Below are positions 21,751 to 34,800 of a DNA stretch of 64,000 nt, one piece after another (positions within the stretch are counted from its first letter, which is position 1; every line of letters starts with the position of its first letter). The notes beneath the pieces are model-generated. The model made no database searches. It was not told the origin of the DNA and saw only the letters and a program-made list of their open reading frames with translations. The translations under genes were made by a program, and so were the position numbers. The stretch is from Austropuccinia psidii (Eukaryota > Basidiomycota > Pucciniomycetes > Pucciniales > Sphaerophragmiaceae), in NCBI GenBank assembly GCA_023105745.1, contig JALGQZ010000007.1:57083569-57147568 (forward strand). Reading direction: 5' to 3'.

Positions 21751-22170
21751 TTTTATGGTGCTTGGTGGGGATTGGAGTTTATGAAAGTAAGTTCCTCTCC
21801 TGGCATGCACCTTTAAGGGGGTATTCTACCCAAATTTGTTGTAAGCATCACCTTGGCCACTTTGTGAGCACTTGTCAATTTTTTGGACAGATTCAGAAGG
21901 CCTTGCAACATAATACCCTCAAGATTTGGACCTTTCCTCAAGATTTGGCCCAATCATTTCTTTTATTTTCTCTTCTTTCTTTAATCATGCCATAAATTAT
22001 CTTTCAAGACATTCATTATCAAATTCATCTTATGGCATATTTCAATTTTCATTTATGGTGCTTGGTGGGGAGTGGAAGTTATGAAAGTAAGTTCCATCTC
22101 CTGGTATGCATCCCTGAGGGGTCTAATTCTTGTAAAAACATTACCTTGGCCACGCTGTGAGCATCAAATT
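21751..22170 (+). repeat. Imperfect direct repeat in the element B 3' region
   Basis: TTTATGGTGCTTGGTGGGGA...TATGAAAGTAAGTTCC occurs near 21752 and again near 22053, each followed by an ACCTTGGCCAC...GTGAGCA block, about 300 bp apart. Each copy contains GTAAGT, so both could act as splice donors. Confidence 0.55.
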
Positions 22171-22837
22171 CTTGGTTTTATCTTTCAGAACATTTTGGCC
22201 AAAATCAAGAATCTCACCACAAGAAGGACAACCCTCAGGAATTTCTTATTTCTTTCTTTACTCTCTTTTTCTCTCAATTCTTTTTCATTTTTATTTTTTA
22301 TTTTTTATTTTTTATTTCATTTTCTTTTATTTGTATGATTTATTTTTTCATTTCTTGTTTCAAAAGCAGCAATCATAACTCCCATATCTTGTTTGGGGAG
22401 TGAATTTATTCAATAATCAAGAGCAAACACTAGTAATGGTAAAGACCAGCTACAGATAATCCTCATCAAAATTTCTTCAAGGGTTTTTTTAAACTTCATA
22501 ACCAAGGCATCTCCAAATCACAAAAGGCGGGGAACCAGAGGCAGTGGAGTCAAATATGAATGTCAGCATTGAACTCATTCCTCAAGATCAAAATTGAAAG
22601 CCAAAACCCAATCAGCAAGGTGTTTATGGCAATTGACCAATCAAGGAGGGGATAAGAAGAAGATATTTAAGAAAGAAATCAAGTTCATAGAAGAAACTGT
22701 TTCAAAATGGCCCAATTGGCCAATTTCATCAAGATATGTACTTTGGCACAATTGGCCATATCAGACCTCAAAACATCAAAACAGCCATTCTTCATCAATT
22801 CTTATCATAATATGCTTAATTATGCATATTGGGTGAT

Positions 22838-23490
22838 TTGCGCATTTTGCGCAATTTTGCGCATTTTGCGCATTTTTGCGCATTTGCGCACTTTTGCGCA
22901 TTTTTGCGCAAAAGGGCCCTTTTCTTGTCAAAAGCCTTCAAAAGGCCTTTTTGGCCAAAATCATTATAATTGCGCATTTGCGCACTTTGCGCAAAATGGC
23001 CAAAACCCACTTTTAGGCCATTTTCTCACAAAAATTCAGTTTTTCCATCATTTTCACCAGTTATGCCACATATGGCATATTTGCGCATTTGCGCATTTTG
23101 CGCACTTTGCGCATTTTTGCGCATTTTGCGCAAAAATGCGCAAAATGGCCAAAAACCACGTTTAGGCCATTTTTTCACAATAATTCAAATTTTCCATCAT
23201 TTTCACCAATTTATGCCACATATGGCATATTTGCGCATTTGCGCATTTTGCGCAAAATTTGCGCACTTTGCGCATTTGCGCATTTTGCGCAAAATTTGCG
23301 CACTTTGCGCATTTTTGCGCATTTGCGCATATTTGCGCATTTTGCGCAAAAATGCGCAAAATGGCCAAAAACCACTTTTAGGCCATTTTTTCACAATAAT
23401 TCAATTTTTTCATCATTTTCACCAATTTATGCAAATATGGCATATTTGCGCATTTGCGCATTTTGCGCATTTTTGCGCAAATTGGCCAAA
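22838..23490 (+). repeat. TTTGCGCA palindromic-core array in the element B 3' UTR
   Basis: Dozens of TGCGCA hexamers in TTTTGCGCATTTGCGCA runs. They are organised in about four larger units that also contain AAAATGGCCAAAA, TTAGGCCATTTT, CATCATTTTCACCA and ATGGCATATTTGCGC (unit tails near 22995, 23145, 23360 and 23480). The local CpG content is sharply above the surrounding A/T-rich DNA. The long frames across it on both strands are by-products of the repeat. Confidence 0.85.
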
Positions 23491-23924
23491 AACCCATTTT
23501 TTCACATTTTCAGGGATTTTGGCCAGGACTACTCATTTAGTCCAAAATTTCAAATGTTGGCCACCTTATGCCAACACTCTAAATTCAAAATTATGATGAT
23601 TTCAAGTGGTCTTGGGACAAAAAACTCAAATCAACCACCTTTTCAAAAGCCATGAGGACTCAAGAACAGTTGATGAAGACACTCAAGACAAGATTAAAGG
23701 AATTTTTATGAAGATTGAAGGCAGTTTTAATGAAACAGAGGAAATTCAGAATCAAAATCAATGGGAAAATACCTACAATAGTTAAATGAAGATTGGTTTG
23801 AGTATTGATTGAAGAAGAAGTTTTAAGGGGAAAATCTTAAGGAATTGGGGAAAAGAACTGTTTGAATTGATTGCAAGCTCATCAAGACTCACTATACTTA
23901 TGGTGCTCAGAGCTCACCACTTTC

Positions 23925-23937
23925 AAGAGGGGGATAA
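23925..23937 (+). promoter_or_regulatory. Element B polypurine tract
   Basis: AAGAGGGGGATAA lies directly before the 3' LTR: the plus-strand priming position. Confidence 0.75.
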
Positions 23938-24701
23938 TGTCACAGCCAAGGAGGCAGGGGCATTTCCAATCATCATCAGCAAATCATTATATCATGGATA
24001 CCCTTCAAAACCCAATCAGCAAGGGGGTTTCATTCAAGACTCTCCAAATACAGTTTTCATACAGGCAAGATCCAAATACAGTTTCAAACCTCAATACAGT
24101 TTTCATACAGGCAAGACCCAAATACAGGATTCACCAAATACAGGCCTGTAATCAATACAGGCGCAAATACCTGTATTGACTGTATAACCTGTATTGGATT
24201 CACCAATACAGGATTCAATCCCACATCCAACTTCTTCCAGCATACAGACAAGTATCTCAACACTCAAACTCCAAGGCTGGTATTTCTCACATATACCAGC
24301 CCCTCTTCACCCACCTGGGGGTTTTTCCCCCAGTTAATTAAAATAGTTGATTTATTATTTAATATTATTTTATTCTCACTTTGGAATATTATTTTATTAC
24401 TTATTAAGTTAGTCTTAGCCTTCCCTCACCTGTTCAGTAGAGTCCTGGTGGCCATATCCTTATTAATTCCTTTTCTCTTTTCTGAACAGGTTGAAACAGT
24501 GACTCAGGATTATTTGTGGTTGGCTCTTTATTATTGCTTTTGTGTTGTCTCTCTTATCTTTATGCTTACTATTTTATGACTAGGAATTTATCCTCTTACT
24601 CCATTACTCTTATCATTTGAGTATTTTCTTCTGAGCCCTCCATAAGTAAGTCTGTTCACTGAGTGCCAGGCCCTCTTCATTTTAGAAGAGCCCCTGTGAC
24701 A
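23938..24701 (+). repeat. Element B 3' LTR (764 bp)
   Basis: Same length as the 5' LTR, with three substitutions seen by eye. One of them (A for C in AGTTAATTAAAATA) perfects the match to the primer site. Confidence 0.93.
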
Positions 24702-24706
24702 ATCAG
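24702..24706. repeat. Target-site duplication ATCAG of element B, right
   Basis: Matches 15097-15101. Confidence 0.9.
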
Positions 24707-26500
24707 TAGTTTTCATATTTAAAAAATAGGGGTGGTTAACTATTTCTTATACCACCCAAAGCACAAGTGGCTATAAGTTTTGGGGAAAGTGGGACTTTAT
24801 TAATTAAAGATCAGCTTATTGCTTTAATCAATGAAAATCAATTTCAGTTATTTTACCTTAATAAAGAATTATCAATTTACCATTAAATAATAGCTTATTT
24901 TCCATTAATGAAGTACTTGGATATCTCTTTAATTATAAATTTCATAAATAATTACCTTTCATAAGGTCAAAAAAAAAATCACTTATCATTGCACTTCTTC
25001 AAAAGAAGATCATTGTTTGTTAAAAAAAAATCAAGTTTCAATTTCAAAAGAAAATAATTTCAAAATATAATTCAACAAAATAATCTAAAAAAAAGGAAGA
25101 TTCAATCAGTATTATGTTGAAATTGAAAATAAATAAAAAATAGGTTCTATGAACTTACTAATACAAGAGGATATCTTGAATCAAAAATACTGCAAGATTT
25201 TTTCACTACAAGAAGACTAGACATTTTAGAAGGAAAAAAAAAAAAAAAAAAAAAAAAAACTCATCAGTTGTGTGCAGTATCAATCCTCAAAGAGAAATTA
25301 TAAAGAAACTTATCTTAATATTATATTACTAAAGAAGTCAGGAAGCCAAGGAAAAGAATTAATCTAAACTACTGAACACACATACATGCTACATACATAC
25401 ACACAGCATACACACATATAGCACATACATAGAATCCGACCCACAAGGAGGGGTGACCAGATTTTTTAATTTAATTTTTTTTCTTTTTTTAATTTTTTAA
25501 TTTTTTTTAATTTTTTTTGATTTTTTAATTTTTTTTTTTTTTAAAAAAAAAAATTAATAAAAAAAACTGGCCACCCCCCCTTGCTTTAAAAAGAAATAAA
25601 ATACAAATAATATAGGCTATAATAAAAAAATGTATGATAGGAAATAAAAAATAACATTAAGATGATTCCTTAATATATTATAATGAGATAGAAGAAACAT
25701 ATCATAATACTATAATTCTATTAAAATATAATCAAACAATACTAAAGTATGAAGATAATATAATAAAGTTAAAATATCATGAGAAAAAAAAATAGTATAA
25801 TATTCTAATATCCTGATAAAATACTGTTATAATAGAGTAATATCATATTATTATGGTGAAATAGTAAATTAATAAAATGATAAAATGATAGAAGTATTAT
25901 AATATGAAGATATTATTAAGGGAACAACTGGCCAGATTGATCCCATAAAAAATATACTTCAAATACTATGTACTTTATATAGGGTTAAAATATAGTTGTA
26001 GTCCCATATGTAAAAAAAATATCAAGAAGTTGAGGAAAAATATTTTGGGCTCTGGGAAGAAGGCCTCCTTTTATATTCTCCAGCAAACCTAACTTTCAAA
26101 AAGGAAAAATTCATCAAACCACAACTTGGCCAAAACAAAAAAGAAGAAACTCTGTGGAATGATATGATTGGTCAGAGATTGAATATCCATTGATTGTGAT
26201 TGGTCAGAATATGTTTTATCTTTCTTGAATTATGATTGGCTGGATTTAGAGTGGACTTAGAAGACTTAAGAAGATCTCAGAATTTTCAGGAAGATTTAGG
26301 AATATTTAAGAATTTTTCAGAATTTTTCAGAATTTTTCAGAAGATTTAGGAAGATTCAGGAATTTTTGTCCCAGCCAAAAATAAAATAAGCCCACTATTC
26401 ACTTAAACAAGCAAAAAAGCCTTTAGTCACAATATGAAATGCTGATCTAATTGCTTATTTCCAGTTTTATACTAAAATATATGCTAATTTAGACTCATAT

Positions 26501-26830
26501 GGTCCTCAGCAAGACCATAAAGTGCTTTTTTGATTAATTATTTCCATTTTTACACAAATATCTATGCTGATTTAAAACCAGGTGGTCCTCAGCAAGACCA
26601 TAAAGTGCTTTTTTGATTAATTATTTCCATTTTTACACAAATATCTATGCTGATTTAAAACCAGGTGGTCCTCAGCAAGACCATAAAGTGCTTTTTTGAT
26701 TAATTATTTCCATTTTTACACAAATATCTATGCTGATTTAAAACCAGGAGGTCCTCAGCAAGACCATAAAGTGCTTTTTTGATTAATTATTTCCAGTTTT
26801 ACACAAATATCTATGCTTATTTAGACTCAT
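26501..26830 (+). repeat. 83-bp tandem repeat, four copies
   Basis: Units begin GGTCCTCAGCAAGACCATAA at 26501, 26584, 26667 and 26750. Each carries one mini-hairpin (GGTC...GACC) followed by GTGCTTTTTTGATTAATTAT and ACACAAATATCTATGC. Confidence 0.9.
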
Positions 26831-29035
26831 AAAGCCCTCAAGAAGACTATAAGGTCTTTTCTTGAATAGCTTATTGATGTTTTTTTTACAATATTTCTTC
26901 CTATTCAATGATATGGGTCCACTATGACCTAAAACTGGATTATTTAGTATAATTATAAGATATGTTTTTTTTCTTATGGGTCCCCCATGACCTAAAACTG
27001 GAAAGCTATTCCTCTACTCACTATTCATTTTAGTTAATTCTTAATTTTTCAATTATTGAGTATTCTATAAATATAATCATCACTACATCAATTATAAAAC
27101 TTATTATGATGATGATTAGTAAGCTTATAGGATATGTTGATTTCTTATGGGTCCTCTATGACCTTAAACTGGATTCTTATTTCCAAATTTATCAATTAAT
27201 TGCACTTATAAATTTTTATTATTGTTTCTTCAATAATATTATGAGAATCAATATTTGAAATATTATATATGGGTATTCAATTCATATTCACATTATATTT
27301 ATACCTTCTCAGAGTAAAAATATTGATATGCATCAGTATAAGTCCTCCATGACTTTAAACTGGTGATTTTCTTTATTTGATAATATTATATATTAGCCAT
27401 ATGGAGTGTATAAAAAAAGAAAATTGGAGAGTATTGGAATACTCATTTTCAATATTAATTTTAATTTCAAAATATCTTGATAATTAATTTAATATTTGAT
27501 TATTTATTTAAAATCCAGTTTTTTTAAAAAAAAGAATGAAGTCCACCAAGACTATAAACTGGAATTTCTTTTTATTATTATTTTTTACTCAATAAATATT
27601 CAAAGACCACAAAGACTATAAACTGAAACTTTTAAATTTATCATTTTTAATTACATGAATGTTCAATTATATGAGTCCACCATGACTTTAAGCTGAAAAT
27701 ATCAAAATCTTAATACTATAAAAGATTATATATGAAAAAGTCAAATATATATAAATAAATAGATATAAATATATATACTCAAAAAAGAAAAAAAGAAAAA
27801 AAATAAGAATTATCAATCACTTAAAGATTAGAAATATGATGTTTATTATTAATATTATTATTAGGAAAATCTCATTCAGAAAAGAGAGGATTTAATGGTC
27901 TTCCTTCTCTAGGTGGCACTTGGACAACTGGTCTGTATGTACTTCAAAAAAATACATATACACTGAGCAGCCAAGGTCAGACCTGGTCTGATGAGGGGAA
28001 ATATATCTGAGTTGATTAGAGTTATAGCCTTGTAGACTGCCACTATATAGTGTCAGGCCACCACAGAAATTAAAACCTCTTCTTAGTATGAATAAGACTC
28101 AAAATAATAATAATAATTAAGCTAAAATTCAAAATTTGGCAAGAGAATATTACAAGAATCAAAGACAGAATAAAAATTAAGTAAAAAAAAAACCAAATAC
28201 AGAAATTTAAATGGAGAGGGGGTCTTATCCCAAACCTGAAGATTAATATTACAGATAGAAAGAAGAAAGAATAATAAAACAAAGATATCTTAATAGTATC
28301 TTGAAAGCTCAATCATGATATGAAGAATTTTCATAATGATGAATGGAAGATGATAAATATAGTCTGGTTTTCTTTTAAACTCATGATCAAAATATCCTGA
28401 AGGTATATTCAACTTTAAAATTATGAGAATTTCTTTCAATATATAAAATTGGCAATTTAATGAATCCATGAAGGGAGTAGTGGAATGTTAAGTCCTTGTA
28501 TGACTTAAAACTACAGGGGTGGCACACCTGAGGGCTTATAATATATTTCTTTATTTTGGTCCATGAAAGGAGTAGTGGTATTAAAGAAATAATGTGAAGA
28601 AAGAAGAGGTCAGATTTGAAATAGTTCAAATAAAATCCTCAAATATATGTGATAAATTGGCCAAAGAATAAAATATTGAAGAAAGAAGGACAAAAATTAG
28701 AATTGAAATATGCAAGGAGATTGGTAATGACTGAAAAGGAGCAAGAAATATCTATCAACCCAAACATTTTATCAATTATTAAGCATCAAGGTAGCTCAAA
28801 TTGAGATTAGTAGAAGGAATCTTTCATCTAAAAAAAAATGAAAAAAAACTGCCCTTGGATCAAGTCAAATTGAAGACCAGGAGGTCCTCAGCATGACATG
28901 AAACTGCTCCCTTGTGAAGAAATGGACAAGGGGTCTTATTGTCCTTGTATGACATAAAAAGGCAGGATTTTGTATACCTAATATACAGGGTCTGCACACC
29001 TGAGTTGTAGGGTCCTGTATGACCTTAAACTGCAA
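26501..29035 (+). repeat. Dispersed covarying mini-hairpin motif (about 15 copies here)
   Basis: Consensus: a 4-bp stem, a 5-8 nt loop, then usually [AT][AT]AAACTG. Stem pairs seen: GGTC/GACC (26501, 26584, 26667, 26750, 26916, 26979, 27150, 29011), AGTC/GACT (27341, 27540, 27674, 28491) and TGTC/GACA (28940). Imperfect copies lie at 27604 and 28883. Two GGCC/GGCC copies lie at 14669 and 14791. The stem halves change together while the tail stays, which argues for selection on RNA (or DNA) structure. Confidence 0.7.
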
Positions 29036-29159
29036 CCTCAAATATATGGACAGAAAAGATAAAAGAAGTGAAGATTTATTTAATTGAAGAAATTATTAAA
29101 ATAAGGAGAAGAAATAAAGAAAATAGAAGAATTGATATTATATTGATTTCAACTTAACC

Positions 29160-29203
<44 letters not shown>

Positions 29204-29275
29204 GGAAATGTTTGATTGTTTTTTGAAAAAAAAGTAAGTGGATTATCACCTTGAATGCTGGGGACAGCATTTAAT

Positions 29276-29288
29276 GGAGAGGGGGATG
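29276..29288 (+). promoter_or_regulatory. Element A polypurine tract
   Basis: GGAGAGGGGGATG directly precedes the 3' LTR. Confidence 0.7.
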
Positions 29289-29692
29289 TGGTATTCCATA
29301 CCAGTTCTTCCAAGGTTCAAATCCACAATTTCAAAGCTAAAACTTTGATCAATACTAATGATAATATATATATATATTAAGAAAATAAAGATAAAAAGTG
29401 AAAGATAAAAGTAAGAAATTGCAAGAAAAAGGAAGAGAATTATATTAAAATAACAAAAATAAGTATTCCACTGGAATCTACATCAAATTTTACCTATAGT
29501 CACATATTGCCTCAACCCCATAATGTCAATAATTTTCTAGATATCATGGATTAAAGAAGAGAAATGATACTATACGCTCTATACTAGGTACAAGAATATG
29601 CTTAAAGATAATGCAGCTTGTCTAAATATTCAATATGAAGAAAAATATGTAATATTACATAGGTGATACCATTACTCTTACAACATCATGTG
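29289..29692 (+). repeat. Element A 3' LTR, first part (split by element C)
   Basis: Matches 6370-6774 of the 5' LTR up to the point where element C inserted. Confidence 0.9.
29688..29692. repeat. Target-site duplication ATGTG of element C, left
   Basis: Matches 40378-40382. The 5' LTR shows the unoccupied site with a single ATGTG (about 6774-6778). Confidence 0.93.
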
Positions 29693-31698
29693 TGTAAGGT
29701 TTGACTATGAAACAATAAGTAAAAATTACTAATTTTTTACTTATTGTACTCTGAATGTCCTTATGAATTGAATAAATAAGATTAAAAATATAATAATAAT
29801 AAATAATTATTATTATTATGGCGTAAAATAATTATATTATTAAATAAATATAATAATATAATTTATATTATGAAAATATAATATAATAAATAAATATATT
29901 AATATAAAATAATTAATATATTTAAAAAACTCTTTATTATTGTTACCAACAAATAATAATGGCGTAAAAAATTGTTTTTTATAAATAAAAAACAATTAAT
30001 AACAATAATATTACTAATATTAAAGTTATAAATTAATATAAATACTATTTATATTAATTAAGAATTATTAAGAGTAATAATAAGATGAAATAACCTACTT
30101 TTAACACTTAATATAATAATTTTGAAATATTTTACGCCAAAAAATATAAATACAACCTTTTCAAATTGTATTTACAATAAAAATGAAGAAAATTACAAAT
30201 TGTTCTGGATTTTTACGTGGAAATGAGTTTTTGGAGAGATTTTTAACAAAAACAGTCAAATAAATGATTTAATCACGTCAAAATAGATGATTATAGCAAG
30301 GTGGTCTTTGGTCTTTAATAATATAATACTTTTATATATAAAGAATAAAGAAATTACCTTTGATTTATTTGATTTAATGTTTTTGATGCGTCTGAGGGGA
30401 AAATAGAGTAAAAAGAGCTCTATTTATAGTAAATACCTCCCTCCTAGAGTCCAACAGGCTTCTAGTAGACGTGTACTGATCATATCCACTGGAATTGATC
30501 AATATTTTAAGGTTTGAGGGTGATTACATCATGATCAAACCATATTACATCATTATTACACCATTATTTAGAGTTATCACTATAACTCTAAGTCTGATGA
30601 CATCAGAGGCTTGGCAGAACCCCAAATTTCGTGTATTTTATTAGTTTTAATCATAAACTAATAGTATTCACCAATTTCATCACTCTTAAGACTGTTAAAC
30701 TTAATTTAAGGTTACAGTAGGTGATCATAACTGCTCAATTTAAGCTCAAACTTTGATCTTCAATAACTTTTAAGATTTACACGCTACAGTAATTCAGAGA
30801 GTGAATTCTGATAGCCTGACATAACCTTATTATGCTGCCAAGAGCTTTTCATTACATCATAAAAACTCTAATTTTGATGATTTTTCTTGTAACTCATCTT
30901 TTCTGTCAAAATTCAATGTTTTAAACTTCAAACCTTGATTTCAGGGGGTTATACCCTGAATTTAATGATAAAAATTACATCATTCTTCACGAATGAACTA
31001 GTAGAATCCAACTGTATACTTTTTTTTAAGTTTGGACCACTTTCACAACAAAGTGGTCAACAGCTCTGTTGATTTTTATCAATATTTCATCATAGGTTTT
31101 AACCTTGTTTATAATTTGCAAAATAAAGCTCATATCTGTGTTCCTACAGTAAATACGTGGTAACTTTATTTTTGGTTCATCATTCTATCATGTGTAGTTT
31201 AGAAGATATTAGCTATGATCCTTGAATATATGCGTTGACCAAAAAGGTGCATATATTCAGGTTAATTCCTTAAGTATTAACTTTGAGAATTAGCTTATTA
31301 ATTGTTTTATGTGTGGATTTTCGTGGAGAATCCAATGGTACAGTTTATTTCACATGTTGTTTCATTAGTTCTTGAGATAAATAAGATTTTATGGTTTTTA
31401 TAAGGTATTATACCTTATAATTCCTTAAATATTAACTTTACAGATATGCCATAAAAATGGTATATGTGTATTTTTCCATGGGGAATCCAATGGTATAATT
31501 TATTTTACATGTTGATTCATTGGTTTTTAAGTTAAACCAATATTTGTACCAATTTATGGTATTTTTTGTATATTTAATTAATTATTTTTAATGTATAATT
31601 ATTATAAGTAATTTTAATATAATTATATTAAAGGTATAATTGTTTTAAGTCTTTTTTGTGACCTTATTGGGTATGTGGTAATATCTCAAAGGCTCACA
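29693..31698 (-). repeat. Element C 3' LTR
   Basis: About 2.0 kb and near-identical to 38352-40377. It lacks a ~23-bp A/T segment that the other copy has near 38743. Confidence 0.92.
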
Positions 31699-31710
31699 TT
31701 CCCTACCACC
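31699..31710 (-). promoter_or_regulatory. Element C polypurine tract
   Basis: On the minus strand GGTGGTAGGGAA lies directly upstream of the 3' LTR. Confidence 0.7.
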
Positions 31711-31815
31711 AAAAAAGATTGTACCACAATCTGATATGTGTGATTAGGGTATCATCCACTGTCCTACCTCTTCAATAGACTTTGTTAGTCTTGAAGCTCA
31801 ATAATGCTTAACTTT

Positions 31816-34800
31816 TTATTTTTCAGGCTTTCTTTCATGTCTGAACCTTCTTAGTAGTTTATCAGCATTTGTTATATTTTTCTCAAGTAGCCATTCATCT
31901 TCTTGAGTTGAATTTCTATACCTTACAAGGTATTCCCTTTCTTTTTTGTTTCTTGTCCTTCTTTCTTTAAGGACTCTTACTATCTTCTTTTCCTCTCCTT
32001 CTTCTAAGGGGGGAATTTCAAGTGGGGGTTTATTTCTTAGTGGAAATAACTCCTTGTCACTTGAACTGTAAGGTTTTATCAGACTTACAGGGAAGGTTGG
32101 GTGTTTGTTCATTAGTTCACCTGTGAGTTCCAATTGCACAGCATTGGGTCCATGAAGTCCTTTAATCATAAATGGTCCTGCAAAGGAATCTTTCAATTTC
32201 TTTGGGCCTTTTATGTTATTGAAATTCAGGGTTGATACTAGGACCAAGTCTCCTATTTTGAAATCAGGTGGCTTGTGACTTTTGTCCCATCTTTCTTTTG
32301 CATATTTAAAAGAATCTTGCATACATCTGTTTGCATGATGTCTTGCCTTGTCAAGCATTATTTTAAAGCTGCTTGCTGTCGGATGTATATCCACTAAGTC
32401 CTTTTTGAGGGTGTCATAAGGAAGTCTTGGCTTCCAACCTTTTTCTAGCATTGCTGGTGTTTTGCCAGTAGAAGAATGGATTGATGTCTTGTATGCCAGT
32501 TCAAGTGCTGGTATTAGTGTACACCAATCATGGGTAAAACCATCAGAATCTTTGAACTCTAGCCCATAAGCACAGAATCTTCTGATCATGTCCTCTAAGG
32601 TTTGTATCATTCTTTCTGCTAAACCATCAGTTTGGGGATGGTAAGCTGTTGAGAATGATAACTTTGTCCCAAACAAGTTATGGAGATTTGTCCATAATGC
32701 TGAAGTGAACTTTGGGTCTCTGTCACTTATAATATTCTGGAATAAGCCTGTATGGCTAATAACTTTATTCCATATCATTATGGCTGTGTCCATAGCTGTG
32801 TCATCTTTATGACATGGTAGGAACATGGGAGTTTTACTGTATCTGTCAACTAACACTAGGCATGCATTATAACTCCTGTCTCCTCCTGGAGGTAAAGCTG
32901 TTACCCAATCCATATGAACTATTTCCCATGGGGATTTTGGTTCTTGGATTTGGATCATCATTCCAAATTTCTTTCCTGTGGCTCTGTTGGCTTTTTGACA
33001 TCTGTCACAGGTTTGGCAGTACTCTGCAACATCTTTCTTCCAATTTGGCCACCAAGAGCAGGTTTTCACCCTCTCTAGTGTCCTATCTTCTGAGAGATGT
33101 CCAGATGCAACACTATCATGACACTCATGTAGAATAGTGTTTATTAGTGTCCTGTCTGTTAAGGCCATAACACATGTGTGTTTTGTTCTATGGTAAAGGA
33201 TTCCATCAAGGAGGTGGAATCTTCCTTCATCATATGCCTTTTTCCATGTTTCATCTAATTTTGATGAAAGTGATGGATCTTTGCAGTCTTTCATTAGAAT
33301 TTGGCTTAAGATATGGCAATTTTTGTCTGTCTTATAGCTTTCTTTAACTTGGTCAAAGAATTCTGTGCCAATGTCTGTAACACATATCCCTTCTATATGG
33401 TGCTCTTCTTGTGGTACCCATGCTGGATTGTCAGGGGTATTTGCTAGAGCCCATCTGCTGAGACCATCTGCATTTTTATGAATATTTCCAGATTTATGAA
33501 CAATAGTCATATTTCCTCTATATTCTTGGATAGCAATTTGCCATCTCAGCATATGTCTATTTGGAGTCTTCATATTTAATAGTGATTTCACAGCATTACA
33601 GTCTGTGATTACATTAAATACTGTGCCATCCAAATAATAATGTAATTTTTCTAAAGCCCACACTAGGCATAAGCATTCCATTTGGCTTGCTCCATACCTT
33701 GCTTCTGTTGGCTTTATTTGCCTTGAAATGAAACAAATTGGTCCTTCCACTGGTTTATCATTGATAATTTGTGTTTGGTGAAGTGCAGCACCTAGTCCTT
33801 CTCCACAAGCATCAATGTACAGTTTGAAGGGTAGTTTCCAATCTGGCATTAGAAGAAATGGGGCATTTGTTAAGGAATTTTTCAATTCTTCATATGCCTT
33901 GACTCTTTCTTCAGTCATTTCATAAACTGTTTGTTGGTCACACAGTTTATATAAGGATTTGGCAATTTTTGCAAAGTCCTTTATATGTTGTCTATAGTAA
34001 CCAGCAAATCCTAAGAATTATTGCATTTCTTTTTTAGTTTGAGGCATTGGTTTAAGTAGTACTGCTGCTACTTTATTTTTGTCTATGCCTAGACTAAGTC
34101 CAGATACCACATGTCCTAGTGCTTTTAATTCACTATATGCAAAATGACACTTTTTCAAGGAAATTTTCATATTCACTTGGACTATTTTCTGTAATACCCT
34201 TTCTAGTCTTGTAAGGTGATTTTCCCAAGTTTCTGAGCAAACTATAATATCATCAATATATATAATTAACCATCCTTCTGATAATTCTTCAGGAAATATG
34301 GTATTCATCATTCTTTGATAATGGGAAGGTGCATTTTTTATCCCAAATGGCATTCTTAAGTATTCAAAAATTCCACAATGGACTATTATTCTTAGTAGTT
34401 TCTTGGCATTGTCTGTTAAGACATTTTGATGAAAACCCTTAAGAGCATCCATAGCTGTGATGAACTTAGCTTGTGACAATTGGGTCAATGTCTCATGGAT
34501 TCTGGGTATTGGGTATCTGTCTGGAATGGTATAGGTGTTCAGGGCTCTGAAGTCTCCTACCATCCTTGACTTTCCATTATGCCAAGTTATAATGACAGGT
34601 GTAGTAACTTCTACTTATTCATTATGTCCAACTTTTCTTAATACTCCAAGGTCCATTAATTCTTTAATGTGCACCTCTAAGGCTTCTCTAGCTCTTGGAC
34701 TGGCTGGATAAGCAGGTCTTCTTAATAAAGGTGGGTAAGGCTTTTCTACATTAAGAATTATATCCACTTCATGTCCAATTATGGCACCAAGTGGCTCCTT

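Larger units (their letters stand above)
15102..24701 (+). mobile_element. Element B: Ty3 chromovirus (about 9.6 kb), nearly full-length
   Basis: Two 764-bp LTRs (TGTCAC...GTGACA), a 5-bp TSD, Gag and Pol in overlapping frames, a chromodomain at the Pol C-terminus, a polypurine tract before the 3' LTR and a long 3' untranslated region. By eye the LTRs differ at three positions, so insertion was recent. One in-frame TGA interrupts Pol. Confidence 0.93.
24707..29275 (+). other. Element A distal internal region, non-coding and repeat-rich
   Basis: About 4.6 kb without a credible gene; the 80-codon minus frames at 28070 and 28387 look like chance. Contents include a GGGGTG...CCACC block like that at 13195, a large A/T hairpin whose arms are GGGGTGACCAG and CTGGCCACCCC (about 25450-25580), a microsatellite of ACATAC units (25378-25430), short TTTTTCAGAA repeats (26290-26345), 83-bp tandem repeats (26501-26830) and the dispersed mini-hairpin motif (26501-29035). 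It may hold packaging or dimerisation signals. Confidence 0.6.

Noticed and set aside
22707..23655. Long open frames on both strands across the TGCGCA array
   Set aside because: The repeat unit lacks stops in several frames at once, giving low-complexity Phe/Ala/His/Cys or Ala/Gln/Lys/Cys strings; no domain, and both strands are equally open.
26501..26830. CRISPR-like spaced repeats
   Set aside because: Units are near-identical throughout with no variable spacers, in a eukaryotic retroelement; simple tandem duplication.
28070..28629. Two 80-codon minus-strand ORFs
   Set aside because: Hydrophobic low-complexity translations of AT-rich DNA antisense to element A; no support.
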